DNA from: a virus
IMG/VR virus record: IMGVR_UViG_3300043446_002749
Coordinates: 1 to 24,092 of that record
Strand: one strand, 5' to 3'
Length of the DNA: 24,092 nt
In this document: positions 14,584 through 22,462 of the stretch, piece after piece
How the letters are laid out: each line of letters begins with the position of its first letter
How positions within the stretch are numbered: the first letter of the stretch is position 1
Program-made: the position numbers and the translations under genes
The notes under the pieces: generated by a model
The model's input: only the letters and a program-made list of their open reading frames with translations
The model's database searches: none
Told to the model about the DNA's origin: nothing

Positions 14584-14607
14584 CTAAGACGCTCATGGAG
14601 GTCTATT

Positions 14608-15087
14608 ATGTTCGGAACAAATTCAGTTACACTTTCTGTACCAGATACTGCAAAGTACTTACTAGATATTCAGAAAAATAGTATTGGAATGGATGAGTGG
14701 TTTAGGAGGTTTGATAGTGCGTTTGAGACGCATACTAATTATCCACCATATAATCTAGTAAAGGAAGATAGTATTACCTTTAGGTTGGAAATTGCTCTTG
14801 CGGGATTTAAAAAGGAAGATATTGAAGTAACTACGGAGTGGAACAAACTTTTTGTAGAAGCAAAGAAAGGTGAAAATTCTGGTGATGAGTATTTGCATCA
14901 AGGACTTGCTAAGAGAGCATTTACTCGTACTTGGACTTTATCTGATGATGTGGAAGTTAAAGATGTTTCTTTTGATGATGGGTTGCTTACTATTAAACTA
15001 AATAGAGTTATTCCAGAACATCAAAAGAAAAAGGTTTATGAAATCATTTCGGGAATTCATGCAAATAATTCGGGAGATGGAGGGTGA
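14608..15087 (+). CDS. hsp20: Hsp20 / alpha-crystallin small heat-shock protein
   Basis: The 159-residue chaperone has an N-terminal arm (1-48), then an alpha-crystallin domain from YNLVKEDSITFRLEIALAGF (about 48-67) through KEDIEVTTEWNKLFVEAKK and FTRTWTLSDDVEVKDVSFDDGLLTIKL (about 103-130). The tail is IPEHQKKKVYEI. The A-x-x-G-F-K-x-x-D-I and D-G-L-L-x-I elements are diagnostic. Hsp20 is a near-universal gene of T4-like cyanophages, thought to guard unfolding proteins during infection. It has its own promoter after a terminator and the best ribosome binding site in the window (GGAGG, six bases from ATG), implying strong expression. Confidence 0.93.
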   Translation: MFGTNSVTLSVPDTAKYLLDIQKNSIGMDEWFRRFDSAFETHTNYPPYNLVKEDSITFRLEIALAGFKKEDIEVTTEWNKLFVEAKKGENSGDEYLHQGLAKRAFTRTWTLSDDVEVKDVSFDDGLLTIKLNRVIPEHQKKKVYEIISGIHANNSGDGG

Positions 15088-15196
15088 TTTTGGAACAAAT
15101 GCAAAACCACCAAAACCAAAGTGTGGTTGGGCAGGAACTACAACATATAAAATGCTTCCTGGGAAGAAAGTTTGTAAGTTCAAAAGAAAAAGATAA
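15059..15196 (+). CDS. small basic two-cysteine ORF, 45 residues
   Basis: This frame begins at ATG 15059 (CGGGA four bases before) or ATG 15077, inside the end of hsp20. Its C-terminal part reads KPPKPKCGWAGTTTYKMLPG, then KKVCKFKRKR. The Pro/Lys-rich start, two cysteines and very basic tail are not typical of random AT-rich frames. It ends in TAA at 15194, overlapping GATAAATA. Function unknown. The overlap suggests coupling to hsp20 translation. Confidence 0.5.
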   Translation: MQIIREMEGDFGTNAKPPKPKCGWAGTTTYKMLPGKKVCKFKRKR

Positions 15197-15219
15197 ATAG
15201 AACTGAATATCGTCGGCGC

Positions 15220-15260
15220 GAGGGGCAACTGGCAAAATCCAGTTGACACCCCTCCTTTTT
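15220..15260 (+). terminator. intrinsic terminator with internal bulge
   Basis: The outer stem GAGGGG (15220-15225) pairs with CCCCTC (15249-15254) and the inner CAACTGG (15226-15232) with CCAGTTG (15239-15245). An ACA bulge interrupts the right arm and CAAAAT forms the loop. A five-T tail follows. The right arm contains the -35 element of the next promoter. Confidence 0.85.
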
Positions 15261-15271
15261 ATTGGTAGAAT
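15243..15271 (+). promoter_or_regulatory. sigma70-type promoter (TTGACA-17-TAGAAT)
   Basis: A perfect TTGACA at 15243-15248, a 17-base spacer and TAGAAT at 15266-15271 make this the best host-type promoter in the window. Its -35 is built from the terminator right arm and bulge. The start near 15278 is just past the T-tail. It would drive 15294 and, through it, the gene 43 operon. Confidence 0.8.
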
Positions 15272-15293
15272 ATTGGGAGGTAATGGAGTAAAA

Positions 15294-15668
15294 ATGACTA
15301 TTAAATTGATGCTCTTTAAATCTGGTGAAGATTTAATTGCAGATGTTTCTGAAATGCTCGTTGGTGATGATAATGAAAAACGAGTGATTGGATATTTTCT
15401 TAGTAGACCTTGTTTAGTGAAGATGAGAAATCCAATTCAAGTTGAAGATGATGAAAACAAAAAAACGGGGTTTGAAGTCTCCCTTTTTCCTTGGATTCCA
15501 CTTTCCTCAGATGAAAAAATTCCAGTTCCTGCAGATTGGTTAGTTACTATGGTGGAGCCAACTGCAAAATTAAAAGAAATGTATATTCAGGATGTTTTAG
15601 ACTATGGAAAAGAAAATAATAAAAATTATAGCGTTGATGAACAATCTGATACTGATAAGTCAGATTGA
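15294..15668 (+). CDS. unknown protein, putative Sm-like fold (paralogue 1)
   Basis: I start this 124-residue protein at ATG 15294, because the in-frame ATG at 15243 lies inside the promoter -35. MTIKLMLFKSGEDLIADVSE opens a beta-rich domain, then GYFLSRPCLVKM, then LFPWIPLSSDEKIPVPADWL leading into VTMVEPTAKLKEMY, and an acidic tail. The pattern of short strands (gel/visit of a small molecule or RNA, bend, hydrophobic strand, loop, VTMVEP) resembles Sm/Hfq-like barrels, but that is a visual inference. The next gene shares the layout. GGAG at 15284-15288 is a fair ribosome binding site. Confidence 0.75.
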   Translation: MTIKLMLFKSGEDLIADVSEMLVGDDNEKRVIGYFLSRPCLVKMRNPIQVEDDENKKTGFEVSLFPWIPLSSDEKIPVPADWLVTMVEPTAKLKEMYIQDVLDYGKENNKNYSVDEQSDTDKSD

Positions 15669-15864
15669 AGAAGTTGGTGCTGATATTGGAGAACCTGATT
15701 GTAAACTGATTGCTCCATTTGTGGTTAGAAGTGACCAAACGTTAGAACCATTTCTTTGTGGATATACCAAACAAAACACATTTATGATTAGTTCGGATAA
15801 GGTTCTTACTCTTGTTGATCCAACTCCAACTTTACTTGAAAAATATGAGGATTTGATTAAATAA
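15637..15864 (+). CDS. unknown protein, putative Sm-like fold (paralogue 2)
   Basis: The product has 75 residues from ATG 15637 (MNNLILISQIEEVGADIGEP). The frame is open from an ATG at 15604, but that start would lie further inside the previous gene. The sequence tracks the preceding protein: EEVGADIGE against EDLIADVSE, and KVLTLVDPTPTLLEKYEDLI against WLVTMVEPTAKLKEMYIQDV. The pair therefore looks like a tandem duplication with divergence. It overlaps its neighbour by 32 bases and the gene 43 start by one (TAATG). Function unknown. Location ahead of the polymerase gene is the only clue. Confidence 0.65.
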   Translation: MNNLILISQIEEVGADIGEPDCKLIAPFVVRSDQTLEPFLCGYTKQNTFMISSDKVLTLVDPTPTLLEKYEDLIK

Positions 15865-18365
15865 TGACTCAAAGGTTTTATACAAATGTCCAGTTGATTG
15901 GAAATCAGCTTTTGATTCGTGGAGTGGAAAATGGTAAGAGATTTGAGGCAAGGGATGAGTTCTTTCCAACTCTTTTTATAAAATCTAAAAAAGAATCCAT
16001 CCATAAAACATTATCGGGAGACTATGTAGAACCCATTCATCCAGGAACCGTTAGAGATTGTCGTGAGTTTTATAAAAAATATGAAAATGTAGATGGATTT
16101 GAGATCTACGGAAATGATCGATACATATATCAATATATTTCTGAAAAATATCCAGAAGATGAAATTAAGTTTGATATCAGCAAAATAAAACTTGTAATTT
16201 TAGATATTGAAGTTGCTTCCGAGTCTGGATTCCCCGATGTAGAATCTTGTGTAGAAGAGATTCTTGCTATTTCGATTCAAGATTATGCGACCAAAAAAAT
16301 TATTACTTGGGGAGTCAAATCATTCAATAATACTCGCAAAGATGTAACATATCATCACTGTTCATCAGAGTATGAACTTCTCAATAGTTTTATTACCTAT
16401 TGGATGGATGATGTTCCTGATGTAATTACTGGTTGGAACATTCAACTCTACGATATTCCCTACATTTGCAAGAGACTCAATCGTGTTCTTGGTGAAAAAC
16501 TAATGAAACGTATGTCTAATTGGGGACTTGTAACTGAAGGTGAGATTTTTATTAATGGACGCAAGCACGTTTCATTTGATATTGGTGGACTGACTCAACT
16601 CGACTATTTGGATCTTTATAAGAAGTTTACTTATAAGGCACAGGAATCTTATCGTCTAGATTATATTGCAGAAGTGGAATTGGGTCAGAAAAAACTTGAT
16701 CACTCGGAGTTTGATACTTTTAAAGACTTTTATACCAAAGGTTGGCAAAAGTTTATCGAATACAACATTGTTGACGTAGAACTTGTTGACCGCTTAGAAG
16801 ATAAGATGAAGTTGATTGAACTTGCTTTGACAATGGCATATGATGCTAAGGTAAATTATGCAGATGTATTTTATCAAGTTCGTATGTGGGATAATATCAT
16901 TTACAATTATCTTAAGAAACGGAATGTTGTTATTCCACCGAGAAACAAAACACAAAAGAGTGAAAAATATGCTGGTGCTTATGTAAAAGAACCAAAACCG
17001 GGTAAGTATGACTGGGTAGTAAATTTTGATCTTAATAGTCTATATCCTCATTTGATTATGCAATCAAATGTATCGCCAGAAACATTAATAGATGAAAGGC
17101 ATCCTACAGTAACTGTGGATAAAATTCTAAATCAAGAACTTAATTTTGAGATGTATAAAGATTATGCTATATGTCCCAATGGTGCTATGTATCGCAAAGA
17201 TATTAGAGGATTTCTTCCAGAATTAATGGAGAAAATGTATCAGGATCGAGTAATCTTTAAGCAAAAGATGATTGCGGCAAAGAAACAATATGAAAAGAAA
17301 AAAACAAAGGAACTAGAAAAAGAAATTGCTAGATGTAATAATATTCAAATGGCAAAAAAGATTTCTTTGAATTCTGCCTATGGTGCCATTGGTAATCAAT
17401 ATTTTCGATATTATAAACTTGAAAATGCGGAGGCAATCACACTTTCTGGACAGGTTGCTATTCGTTGGATTGAGGGTAAAATGAACATTTATCTCAATAA
17501 AATTCTTAAAACAGATGATGTTGATTATGTTATTGCTTCTGATACTGATTCCATTTATCTTAATATGGGTCCTTTGGTGGAAACTGTATACAAGGGAAGA
17601 GAAAAAACTACTGAAAGTGTTGTTTCGTTCCTTGATAAGATCTGTCAAATGGAACTTGAAAAATATATTGAAAGTTCTTACCAAGAACTGGCGGATTATA
17701 TGAATGCTTATGCCCAGAAAATGCAGATGAAGCGTGAAAATATTGCTGATCGTGGAATCTGGACTGCCAAAAAGCGTTATATTCTAAATGTCTGGGATAG
17801 TGAAGGTGTTCGTTATGAGGAACCTAAACTAAAAATGATGGGAATTGAGGCAGTTAAATCTTCTACTCCTGCTCCTTGTCGAAAGATGATTAAGGATGCG
17901 CTCAAACTAATGATGAGTGGAACTGAAGATGAAGTAATTGACTTTATTGAGAATGCTCGTAAGCAATTTAAGAAACTCTCCCCAGAACAAATTTCATTTC
18001 CTCGTTCAGTTTCTGATGTTCAAAAATACAAATCATCAGCAACAATTTATGCAAAAGGAACTCCTATCCATGTTCGCGGAGCACTTCTTTTCAATCACTA
18101 TGTAAAAGAAGCAAACCTTACAAATAAGTATTCTCTTATTCAAAATGGAGAAAAAATTAAGTTTGTCTATCTAAAAAAACCAAATAGTATTCATGAGAAT
18201 ATCATCTCATTTATTCAAGAATTTCCCAAAGAACTTAATCTTGACAAATACATTGATTATGACTTACAATTTGAGAAAGCGTTTCTAGAACCACTCAAGA
18301 CTATTCTTGATGCAATTGGATGGAACGTAGAAAAAACTGTAAACCTTGAACTATTTTTTGGCTAA
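15864..18365 (+). CDS. 43: gp43 family B replicative DNA polymerase
   Basis: The 833-residue protein has polymerase and 3'-5' exonuclease activities. Exonuclease motifs are ExoI D114-I-E116, ExoII GWNIQLYDIPYI near 190-201 and ExoIII YNIVDVEL near 304-311. Polymerase motif A is DLNSLYP at 389-395, motif B KISLNSAYG near 497-505 and motif C DTDS at 560-563. All catalytic aspartates are present, so both activities should be intact. T4 gp43 has 898 residues; the shorter form is normal in cyanophages. The C-terminus ends NLELFFG, matching the clamp-binding tail type of T4 (LDFLFG-like). No intron or intein interrupts it. Stop and next start overlap as TAATG. Confidence 0.97.
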   Translation: MTQRFYTNVQLIGNQLLIRGVENGKRFEARDEFFPTLFIKSKKESIHKTLSGDYVEPIHPGTVRDCREFYKKYENVDGFEIYGNDRYIYQYISEKYPEDEIKFDISKIKLVILDIEVASESGFPDVESCVEEILAISIQDYATKKIITWGVKSFNNTRKDVTYHHCSSEYELLNSFITYWMDDVPDVITGWNIQLYDIPYICKRLNRVLGEKLMKRMSNWGLVTEGEIFINGRKHVSFDIGGLTQLDYLDLYKKFTYKAQESYRLDYIAEVELGQKKLDHSEFDTFKDFYTKGWQKFIEYNIVDVELVDRLEDKMKLIELALTMAYDAKVNYADVFYQVRMWDNIIYNYLKKRNVVIPPRNKTQKSEKYAGAYVKEPKPGKYDWVVNFDLNSLYPHLIMQSNVSPETLIDERHPTVTVDKILNQELNFEMYKDYAICPNGAMYRKDIRGFLPELMEKMYQDRVIFKQKMIAAKKQYEKKKTKELEKEIARCNNIQMAKKISLNSAYGAIGNQYFRYYKLENAEAITLSGQVAIRWIEGKMNIYLNKILKTDDVDYVIASDTDSIYLNMGPLVETVYKGREKTTESVVSFLDKICQMELEKYIESSYQELADYMNAYAQKMQMKRENIADRGIWTAKKRYILNVWDSEGVRYEEPKLKMMGIEAVKSSTPAPCRKMIKDALKLMMSGTEDEVIDFIENARKQFKKLSPEQISFPRSVSDVQKYKSSATIYAKGTPIHVRGALLFNHYVKEANLTNKYSLIQNGEKIKFVYLKKPNSIHENIISFIQEFPKELNLDKYIDYDLQFEKAFLEPLKTILDAIGWNVEKTVNLELFFG

Positions 18366-18529
18366 TGGATTTGCCTATCAATGACAAAGAACTTAATACT
18401 ATTGTACGTGCTCTGACTTTGGGTGGAGATACTGCACTTTACCAAAAACTTAAATTGGTAAAGGAACTTAAAGAACAAGGTTTACCTTATAAAAAAATAC
18501 TTCGTGAAGAATATGGGATGGTAGCGTGA
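18365..18529 (+). CDS. small unknown helical protein, 54 residues
   Basis: A frame from the TAATG overlap with gene 43 reads MDLPINDKELNTIVRALTLG, then GDTALYQKLKLVKELKEQGL, ending REEYGMVA. It is regular helical, charged and compact, and its stop overlaps the GTG of the next gene. Both overlaps are the kind used at real junctions here, and the composition is protein-like. No function is recognised. Confidence 0.7.
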   Translation: MDLPINDKELNTIVRALTLGGDTALYQKLKLVKELKEQGLPYKKILREEYGMVA

Positions 18530-19065
18530 TTAAAAAATTAATCTCTTTATTTAATAAATATACCGCTTGGTTGAGAAAAGATACTGACGTAATGGTCAGG
18601 AATAGTGATGGTTGGGGGGATGATATCTTCTATCAAATTAAGATGGCAACCCCTTCTCCTGAAACAAAGACAACTGTTTATATTGATAAAAACACAAATA
18701 TTATGAGTCCATATCCAGAGGTTTCTGGTTCCACTACTGTTGGTGGAATTAGTATGGATATTGTTGCTGATATTGTTGATGGTATTAGTAACTGGGTAAA
18801 TGATATGGATGTTTATGTCCGTATTCAAAGAGTTACTGATAAGGGAGATAATATTGGAAAGGCACTTCTTATTTGTGTGACTAATCCAACTGCAGGATGT
18901 CCTTGGTTCTCTATTCAAAAAAGTGACGATGATTATTACCAAGAATATTCTTTGTATGAAGGACATTCTGCAGGTGTCTTAGACGCTTTTGATGATGGCA
19001 CTTCTCTCACTATCACTAGACAAGATGATACTGACGTAAAAAATTGGAAAATTAACATTGGGTGA
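18526..19065 (+). CDS. unknown protein, 179 residues
   Basis: The frame opens with GTG at 18526 ([20 protein letters not shown]), in overlap with the previous stop, and closes against uvsX. The body is beta-rich and acidic with many Asp/Gly/Thr and repeated Val/Ile strands ([20 protein letters not shown], then [14 protein letters not shown]). It contains a CPWFSIQ segment near 123-129 and [18 protein letters not shown] near 138-155. It looks like a folded beta protein, not a shadow frame. No known family comes to mind. A later start at ATG 18592 would remove the basic helix. Confidence 0.65.
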   Translation: MIKKLISLFNKYTAWLRKDTDVMVRNSDGWGDDIFYQIKMATPSPETKTTVYIDKNTNIMSPYPEVSGSTTVGGISMDIVADIVDGISNWVNDMDVYVRIQRVTDKGDNIGKALLICVTNPTAGCPWFSIQKSDDDYYQEYSLYEGHSAGVLDAFDDGTSLTITRQDDTDVKNWKINIG

Positions 19066-19070
19066 TTGGT

Positions 19071-20075
19071 ATGGACTTTCTTAAAGATATTGTAAAGGAA
19101 ATTGGCGGTGAGTATACGCAACTTGCTTCCGACATTGATGAGACTGAAACTTATGTTGACACGGGTTCATACATTTTTAATGCATTGGTTTCAGGTAGCA
19201 TATTTGGTGGCGTATCTGGCAATAAGATTACTGCTATTGCTGGAGAGTCTTCTACTGGAAAGACTTTCTTCTCTCTCGCTGTTGTTAAGAATTTTCTTGA
19301 TACTCACCCCGATGGTTATTGTCTCTACTTTGATACTGAAGCCGCTATTACCAAATCTCTCCTAGAATCTCGTGGAATTGATACTTCTCGTCTTGTGGTT
19401 GTCAATGTTGTTACTGTTGAAGAGTTTCGCGGAACGGCGCTTAAAGCAGTAGATATGTATATGAAAAAACCAGAAGCAGAACGCAAACCTTGCATTTTTG
19501 TGCTAGACTCTTTGGGGATGCTTTCCACAAGTAAGGAAATTAACGACGCTCTGAATGATAAAGAAGTGAGGGACATGACAAAATCCCAACTGATTAAAGG
19601 TGCATTTCGTATGCTTACCTTGAAACTTGGTCAAGCAAATATTCCAATGATAGTTACTAATCACACTTATGATGTTATCGGATCTTACGTACCAACTAAG
19701 GAAATGGGGGGAGGTAGCGGACTCAAGTATGCAGCATCTTCGATCATTTATCTCAGCAAAAAGAAAGAAAAAGATGGAACAGAAGTGGTCGGCAATATTA
19801 TCAAAGCTAAGACTGCTAAGTCGCGTCTGAGTAAGGAGAACAAAGATGTTGAAGTCCGTTTGTATTATGATGAGCGCGGTCTTGATCGTTACTATGGTCT
19901 TCTGGAACTTGGTGAGATTGGTGGACTCTGGAAGAATGTAGCGGGACGTTATGAGATTGATGGTAAGAAAATTTATGGCAAACAAATTCTTGCAAACCCA
20001 GAAGAGTATTTCACCGAAGAAGTGATGCAAAAACTTGAGGAGATTGCAAAAGAGGAGTTTAGTTATGGATCTTAA
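19071..20075 (+). CDS. uvsX: UvsX recombinase (RecA-like)
   Basis: The 334-residue strand-exchange ATPase acts with gp41, gp46/47 and single-strand binding protein in recombination-dependent replication. Walker A is GESSTGKT at 58-65. Walker B-type FVLDSLGML lies near 140-148, and the [12 protein letters not shown] segment near 214-225 is characteristic of UvsX. I choose ATG 19071 ([12 protein letters not shown]) over GTG 19062 because this N-terminus is the cyanophage form I remember. T4 UvsX is longer (391), with an extended C-terminus absent here. The stop lies inside the next small gene. Confidence 0.95.
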   Translation: MDFLKDIVKEIGGEYTQLASDIDETETYVDTGSYIFNALVSGSIFGGVSGNKITAIAGESSTGKTFFSLAVVKNFLDTHPDGYCLYFDTEAAITKSLLESRGIDTSRLVVVNVVTVEEFRGTALKAVDMYMKKPEAERKPCIFVLDSLGMLSTSKEINDALNDKEVRDMTKSQLIKGAFRMLTLKLGQANIPMIVTNHTYDVIGSYVPTKEMGGGSGLKYAASSIIYLSKKKEKDGTEVVGNIIKAKTAKSRLSKENKDVEVRLYYDERGLDRYYGLLELGEIGGLWKNVAGRYEIDGKKIYGKQILANPEEYFTEEVMQKLEEIAKEEFSYGS

Positions 20076-20208
20076 TCAATTGCCTTCAAACCAAGAGGGT
20101 TTGGGTTGGCAAAATATGCCTAAAGAAGAATTTGATAAAGAGTTTCCTTCTAATGATAAAGATATTAAAAACCAAGATAAACGTAAACAAAGTCGTAGAG
20201 CAACTTAA
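20065..20208 (+). CDS. small unknown protein, 47 residues
   Basis: This frame reads [20 protein letters not shown], then [20 protein letters not shown] and KQSRRAT, hydrophilic and probably disordered with a basic tail. Ribosome binding site AGAGGAG at 20052-20058 is six bases before the ATG, among the best in the window, which argues for translation. It starts 11 bases inside uvsX, and the next gene starts within it. Function unknown. A cofactor of UvsX is conceivable by position only. Confidence 0.7.
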   Translation: MDLNQLPSNQEGLGWQNMPKEEFDKEFPSNDKDIKNQDKRKQSRRAT

Positions 20209-20695
20209 AAAATATCCACAAGACTGGGATCATCAAAAACATCTTAAAGATTCTCAGTCTTTAGTTGATAGGGGATTTGCAGACTTGCCTGTAAGTGCTC
20301 TTCAACTTATAATGGGTGGAGTTAAAAGCAAAGAAGACTTTGTTGGAGACTCTGAAATTAGTATCAAGACTCCTGCATATGAACATCACAGTGAAATAAG
20401 AAAGATTATACGCAAGAACTTTGGAAATAGAGAATTGCACCGTTGTGGTTTTCTTTCTTTGCCTGTTGATGAAATTGTGGGGGCACATATTGATGAAGGA
20501 ACTTATTATCTAACTCGGGATAGATATCACCTTTCTATTCTTGGTAGATATCAGTATTTCTGTGGAACAGACACTGTGATTGTTGAACCAGGAACTCTTT
20601 TGTGGTTTAATAATAAATTACCTCACGGCACCGTTAATATTGGTGACGAGACTAGAATAACGTTTGTATTTGATATGCCTCATGGACAAAGTTGA
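20153..20695 (+). CDS. aspartyl/asparaginyl beta-hydroxylase-like Fe(II)/2OG dioxygenase
   Basis: The product has 180 residues from ATG 20153 ([20 protein letters not shown]). The ATG at 20132 adds seven hydrophobic residues and is less likely. The C-terminal half carries a jelly-roll signature: RCGFLSLP (97-104), H112-x-D114, RYHLSIL (124-130), PGTLLWFNNKLPHGTVN with H158, and R168 in the final strand ITFVFD. His-112, His-158 and Arg-168 suit iron and 2-oxoglutarate binding. The substrate is unknown. It overlaps both the small gene before it (56 bases) and gene 41 (14 bases), so it belongs to the uvsX-41 operon. Confidence 0.8.
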   Translation: MIKILKTKINVNKVVEQLKKYPQDWDHQKHLKDSQSLVDRGFADLPVSALQLIMGGVKSKEDFVGDSEISIKTPAYEHHSEIRKIIRKNFGNRELHRCGFLSLPVDEIVGAHIDEGTYYLTRDRYHLSILGRYQYFCGTDTVIVEPGTLLWFNNKLPHGTVNIGDETRITFVFDMPHGQS

Positions 20696-21317
20696 GTTTC
20701 TTATTCTTCGCAATCTTTTGCATAATGAAGAATATGTTCGTAAAGTAATTCCATTTCTTAAGTCAGAATATTTTGAGGATACAAATCAAAAAGTTGTATT
20801 TGAAGAAATCTTAAAGTTTATTCAAGAATACAATGAACGAGCAACAAAAGAGATTCTTTGTATTGAAGTAGAAAAGCGTCAGGATATTAATGATACTTCC
20901 TTTAAAGAAATCACTCATCTGATTGGATGTCTTGATGATGTTCCAGTAGAGTTTAATTGGCTATGTAATACTACTGAAAAGTGGTGTCGTGATCGTGCTA
21001 TCTATCTTGCACTCATGGAATCCATCCATATTGCAGATGGTGAAGATGAGAAAAAAAATCGTGATAGCATTCCAAGCATTTTGTCAGATGCATTATCAGT
21101 ATCTTTTGATACTCATATTGGTCATGACTATCTGCTAGACTATGAGCAACGTTATGAGTCTTATCACAGAAAGGAAGAGAAAATTGAATTCGACCTTGAG
21201 TACTTTAACAAAATCACAAAAGGTGGTCTACCTAATAAGACTCTCAATATCGCTCTTGCTGGTTGCGTTCACCCCGAAACCAAAGTTAAAATCAGGTTTA
21301 GGAAGTTAAAAATATAA
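20682..21317 (+). CDS. 41: gp41 helicase N-terminal part fused to a 17-residue N-intein
   Basis: The start is ATG 20682 (MDKVEFLILRNLLHNEEYVR), which aligns with T4 gp41 MVEIILSHLIFDQAYFSKVW; the in-frame ATG at 20664 is ignored. Residues 1-194 are the gp41 N-domain and linker up to NIALAG. At codon 195 the helicase stops and an intein begins: Cys195, then VHPETKVKIRFRKLKI and TAA. CVHPETKVKI is an intein block A start with the splice-site cysteine. Seventeen residues are far shorter than the about 100 of usual split N-inteins, but resemble the atypically split class (AceL-TerL, VidaL). The stop codon lies in the TATAAATA at 21313-21320. The protein must join the 22475 product to give an ATPase. 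Confidence 0.92.
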   Translation: MDKVEFLILRNLLHNEEYVRKVIPFLKSEYFEDTNQKVVFEEILKFIQEYNERATKEILCIEVEKRQDINDTSFKEITHLIGCLDDVPVEFNWLCNTTEKWCRDRAIYLALMESIHIADGEDEKKNRDSIPSILSDALSVSFDTHIGHDYLLDYEQRYESYHRKEEKIEFDLEYFNKITKGGLPNKTLNIALAGCVHPETKVKIRFRKLKI

Positions 21318-21320
21318 ATA
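21313..21320 (+). promoter_or_regulatory. late promoter (exact TATAAATA) inside the gp41-N/intein stop
   Basis: An exact late element overlaps the last codon and TAA of the gp41-N frame and lies 20 bases before ATG 21341. It can drive only the duplicated gene that follows. The distance equals, within one base, that of the paralogue at 3916. Confidence 0.7.
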
Positions 21321-21340
21321 AACTTATAGTGTAAAAAAAG

Positions 21341-21715
21341 ATGGACGCAAAAGACATCCGCAATCTACAAGAAGCATATATGGAAGTTGTTGAAAATCAG
21401 CAACTTGATGAAGCAAGAAAAAAGGTAAAAATAAAGACTAATAAACCAGTTGAATATAAGATTGCTGATATTGGACCAGGAAAGAAAGAATATAATGTAA
21501 AGACTTCCAAGGGGTGGAAAGAAGAAGTAGATATTTACGATGTCATCCTCTCACACCTTCTTGATGAAGGATATGCTGAAACCCCAGAAGCAGCAGAAGC
21601 AATTATGGTGAATATGAGTGAAGAGTGGAGAGAAGGTATTCTTGATGAGGCAAATCGTGGTGATGAATATGCAACAAGAGGTATGAGTTCTGCATCTAAG
21701 ATCTCAAAACTTTAA
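21341..21715 (+). CDS. unknown late protein between the gp41 halves; paralogue of 3916-4548
   Basis: The 124-residue protein repeats the layout of the 3916 protein but has a much shorter, different middle. The leader MDAKDIRNLQEAYMEVVENQ then QLDE|A contains the same L-x-E|small site, and the block YDVILSHLLDEGYAETPEAA with MSEEWREGIL follows. Bases 21368-21413 are identical to 3943-3988 (46 in a row), so the duplication is recent or kept by gene conversion. It is a late, possibly head-packaged protein riding inside a broken early gene. Its stop is followed by 51 bases and then the 3' end of the reverse HNH gene. I see no catalytic motif. Confidence 0.8.
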   Translation: MDAKDIRNLQEAYMEVVENQQLDEARKKVKIKTNKPVEYKIADIGPGKKEYNVKTSKGWKEEVDIYDVILSHLLDEGYAETPEAAEAIMVNMSEEWREGILDEANRGDEYATRGMSSASKISKL

Positions 21716-21766
21716 GAGAAATCCTCCAAAAAGAAGCACAAGTTACTACGATAATTGATATAAATT

Positions 21767-22435
21767 TTAATTGTTATTTCTAACTTTGGAATTTGGTGCA
21801 GGTTCTCCTGTTCCAAATTTCCAACCTTCATTTAACTTCATATCAACATCTTCTGGAAGTATTCTTTTCCATCCTTTTGTTCCTGGTAAGTGCATTACTT
21901 TCTTACCTTTGTGTGCTTTTCCTCCAAGAGATGCTCTTTCTTGTCTTCCTTGATTGGATGCCCAGTAATTAAACTCTTTGGATGCTCTCTTTTTTCCTCC
22001 AAGAGATGCTCTTTCTTTTCTACCTTCTTCTGTGCTCCAATAATAAAAATTTTTAACTTTGTCATTTAAATATTCTTGTTTTTGAGTTTCTATTCCTCTA
22101 ATCATCCATTCCTTTCTTTCTTCTACTGGAATTGAAAAGAAACCAATTTGATTGTCCCTACAAAATTCTCCAATTATTTTTCTATGTTGTGTTGATAAAT
22201 TCGCATCTAACATTTTCATAGATCTTAAATCATTTGGATTTTTATAAATCTTCCAAAGTAAATAATGTGCTATGATATGTTCTCTAACATTCAAGTATGT
22301 AAGGTTGCAATCATCATCTGTTCCTCCCATATGTTTAGGAACAATATGATGTTCGTGCAATCCTGAATATTTTTTGTAATCTTCTTTTCTTGACTTATTA
22401 CCCTCACATAGGTTAGAATAGATACGATCAAACAT
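21767..22435 (-). CDS. HNH homing endonuclease, reverse strand, between intein halves
   Basis: This 222-residue protein is the only reverse gene. The HNH core is LHEHHIVPKHMGG (26-38) with H29/H30, N44 and REHIIAH (51-57), a beta-beta-alpha metal fold of phage type. Two copies of YW..(E/N)(E/Q)GR.ERASLGGK lie at 132-148 and 157-173 (a tandem NUMOD-like DNA-contact unit, also visible as a repeated DNA block near 21928 and 22001). The tail has GWKRILPEDVDMKLNEGWKF. It has an exact late promoter 27 bases upstream. It presumably cuts an intein-less or unsplit gene 41 allele, but the site is not identifiable from this window. AGGG just before the ATG may serve as ribosome binding site. Confidence 0.9.
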   Translation of the reverse strand: MFDRIYSNLCEGNKSRKEDYKKYSGLHEHHIVPKHMGGTDDDCNLTYLNVREHIIAHYLLWKIYKNPNDLRSMKMLDANLSTQHRKIIGEFCRDNQIGFFSIPVEERKEWMIRGIETQKQEYLNDKVKNFYYWSTEEGRKERASLGGKKRASKEFNYWASNQGRQERASLGGKAHKGKKVMHLPGTKGWKRILPEDVDMKLNEGWKFGTGEPAPNSKVRNNN

Positions 22436-22462
22436 CCCTGTCCCTGCTACTGCTAATACTAT

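Noticed and set aside
18548-18560. AATAAATA late-like motif inside the 18526 gene
   Set aside because: Within a coding region, no start codon at suitable distance, and one-mismatch matches are expected often in AT-rich DNA.
19503-20030. 175-residue reverse-strand frame in uvsX
   Set aside because: Antisense shadow of a strongly conserved gene; the composition is not protein-like.
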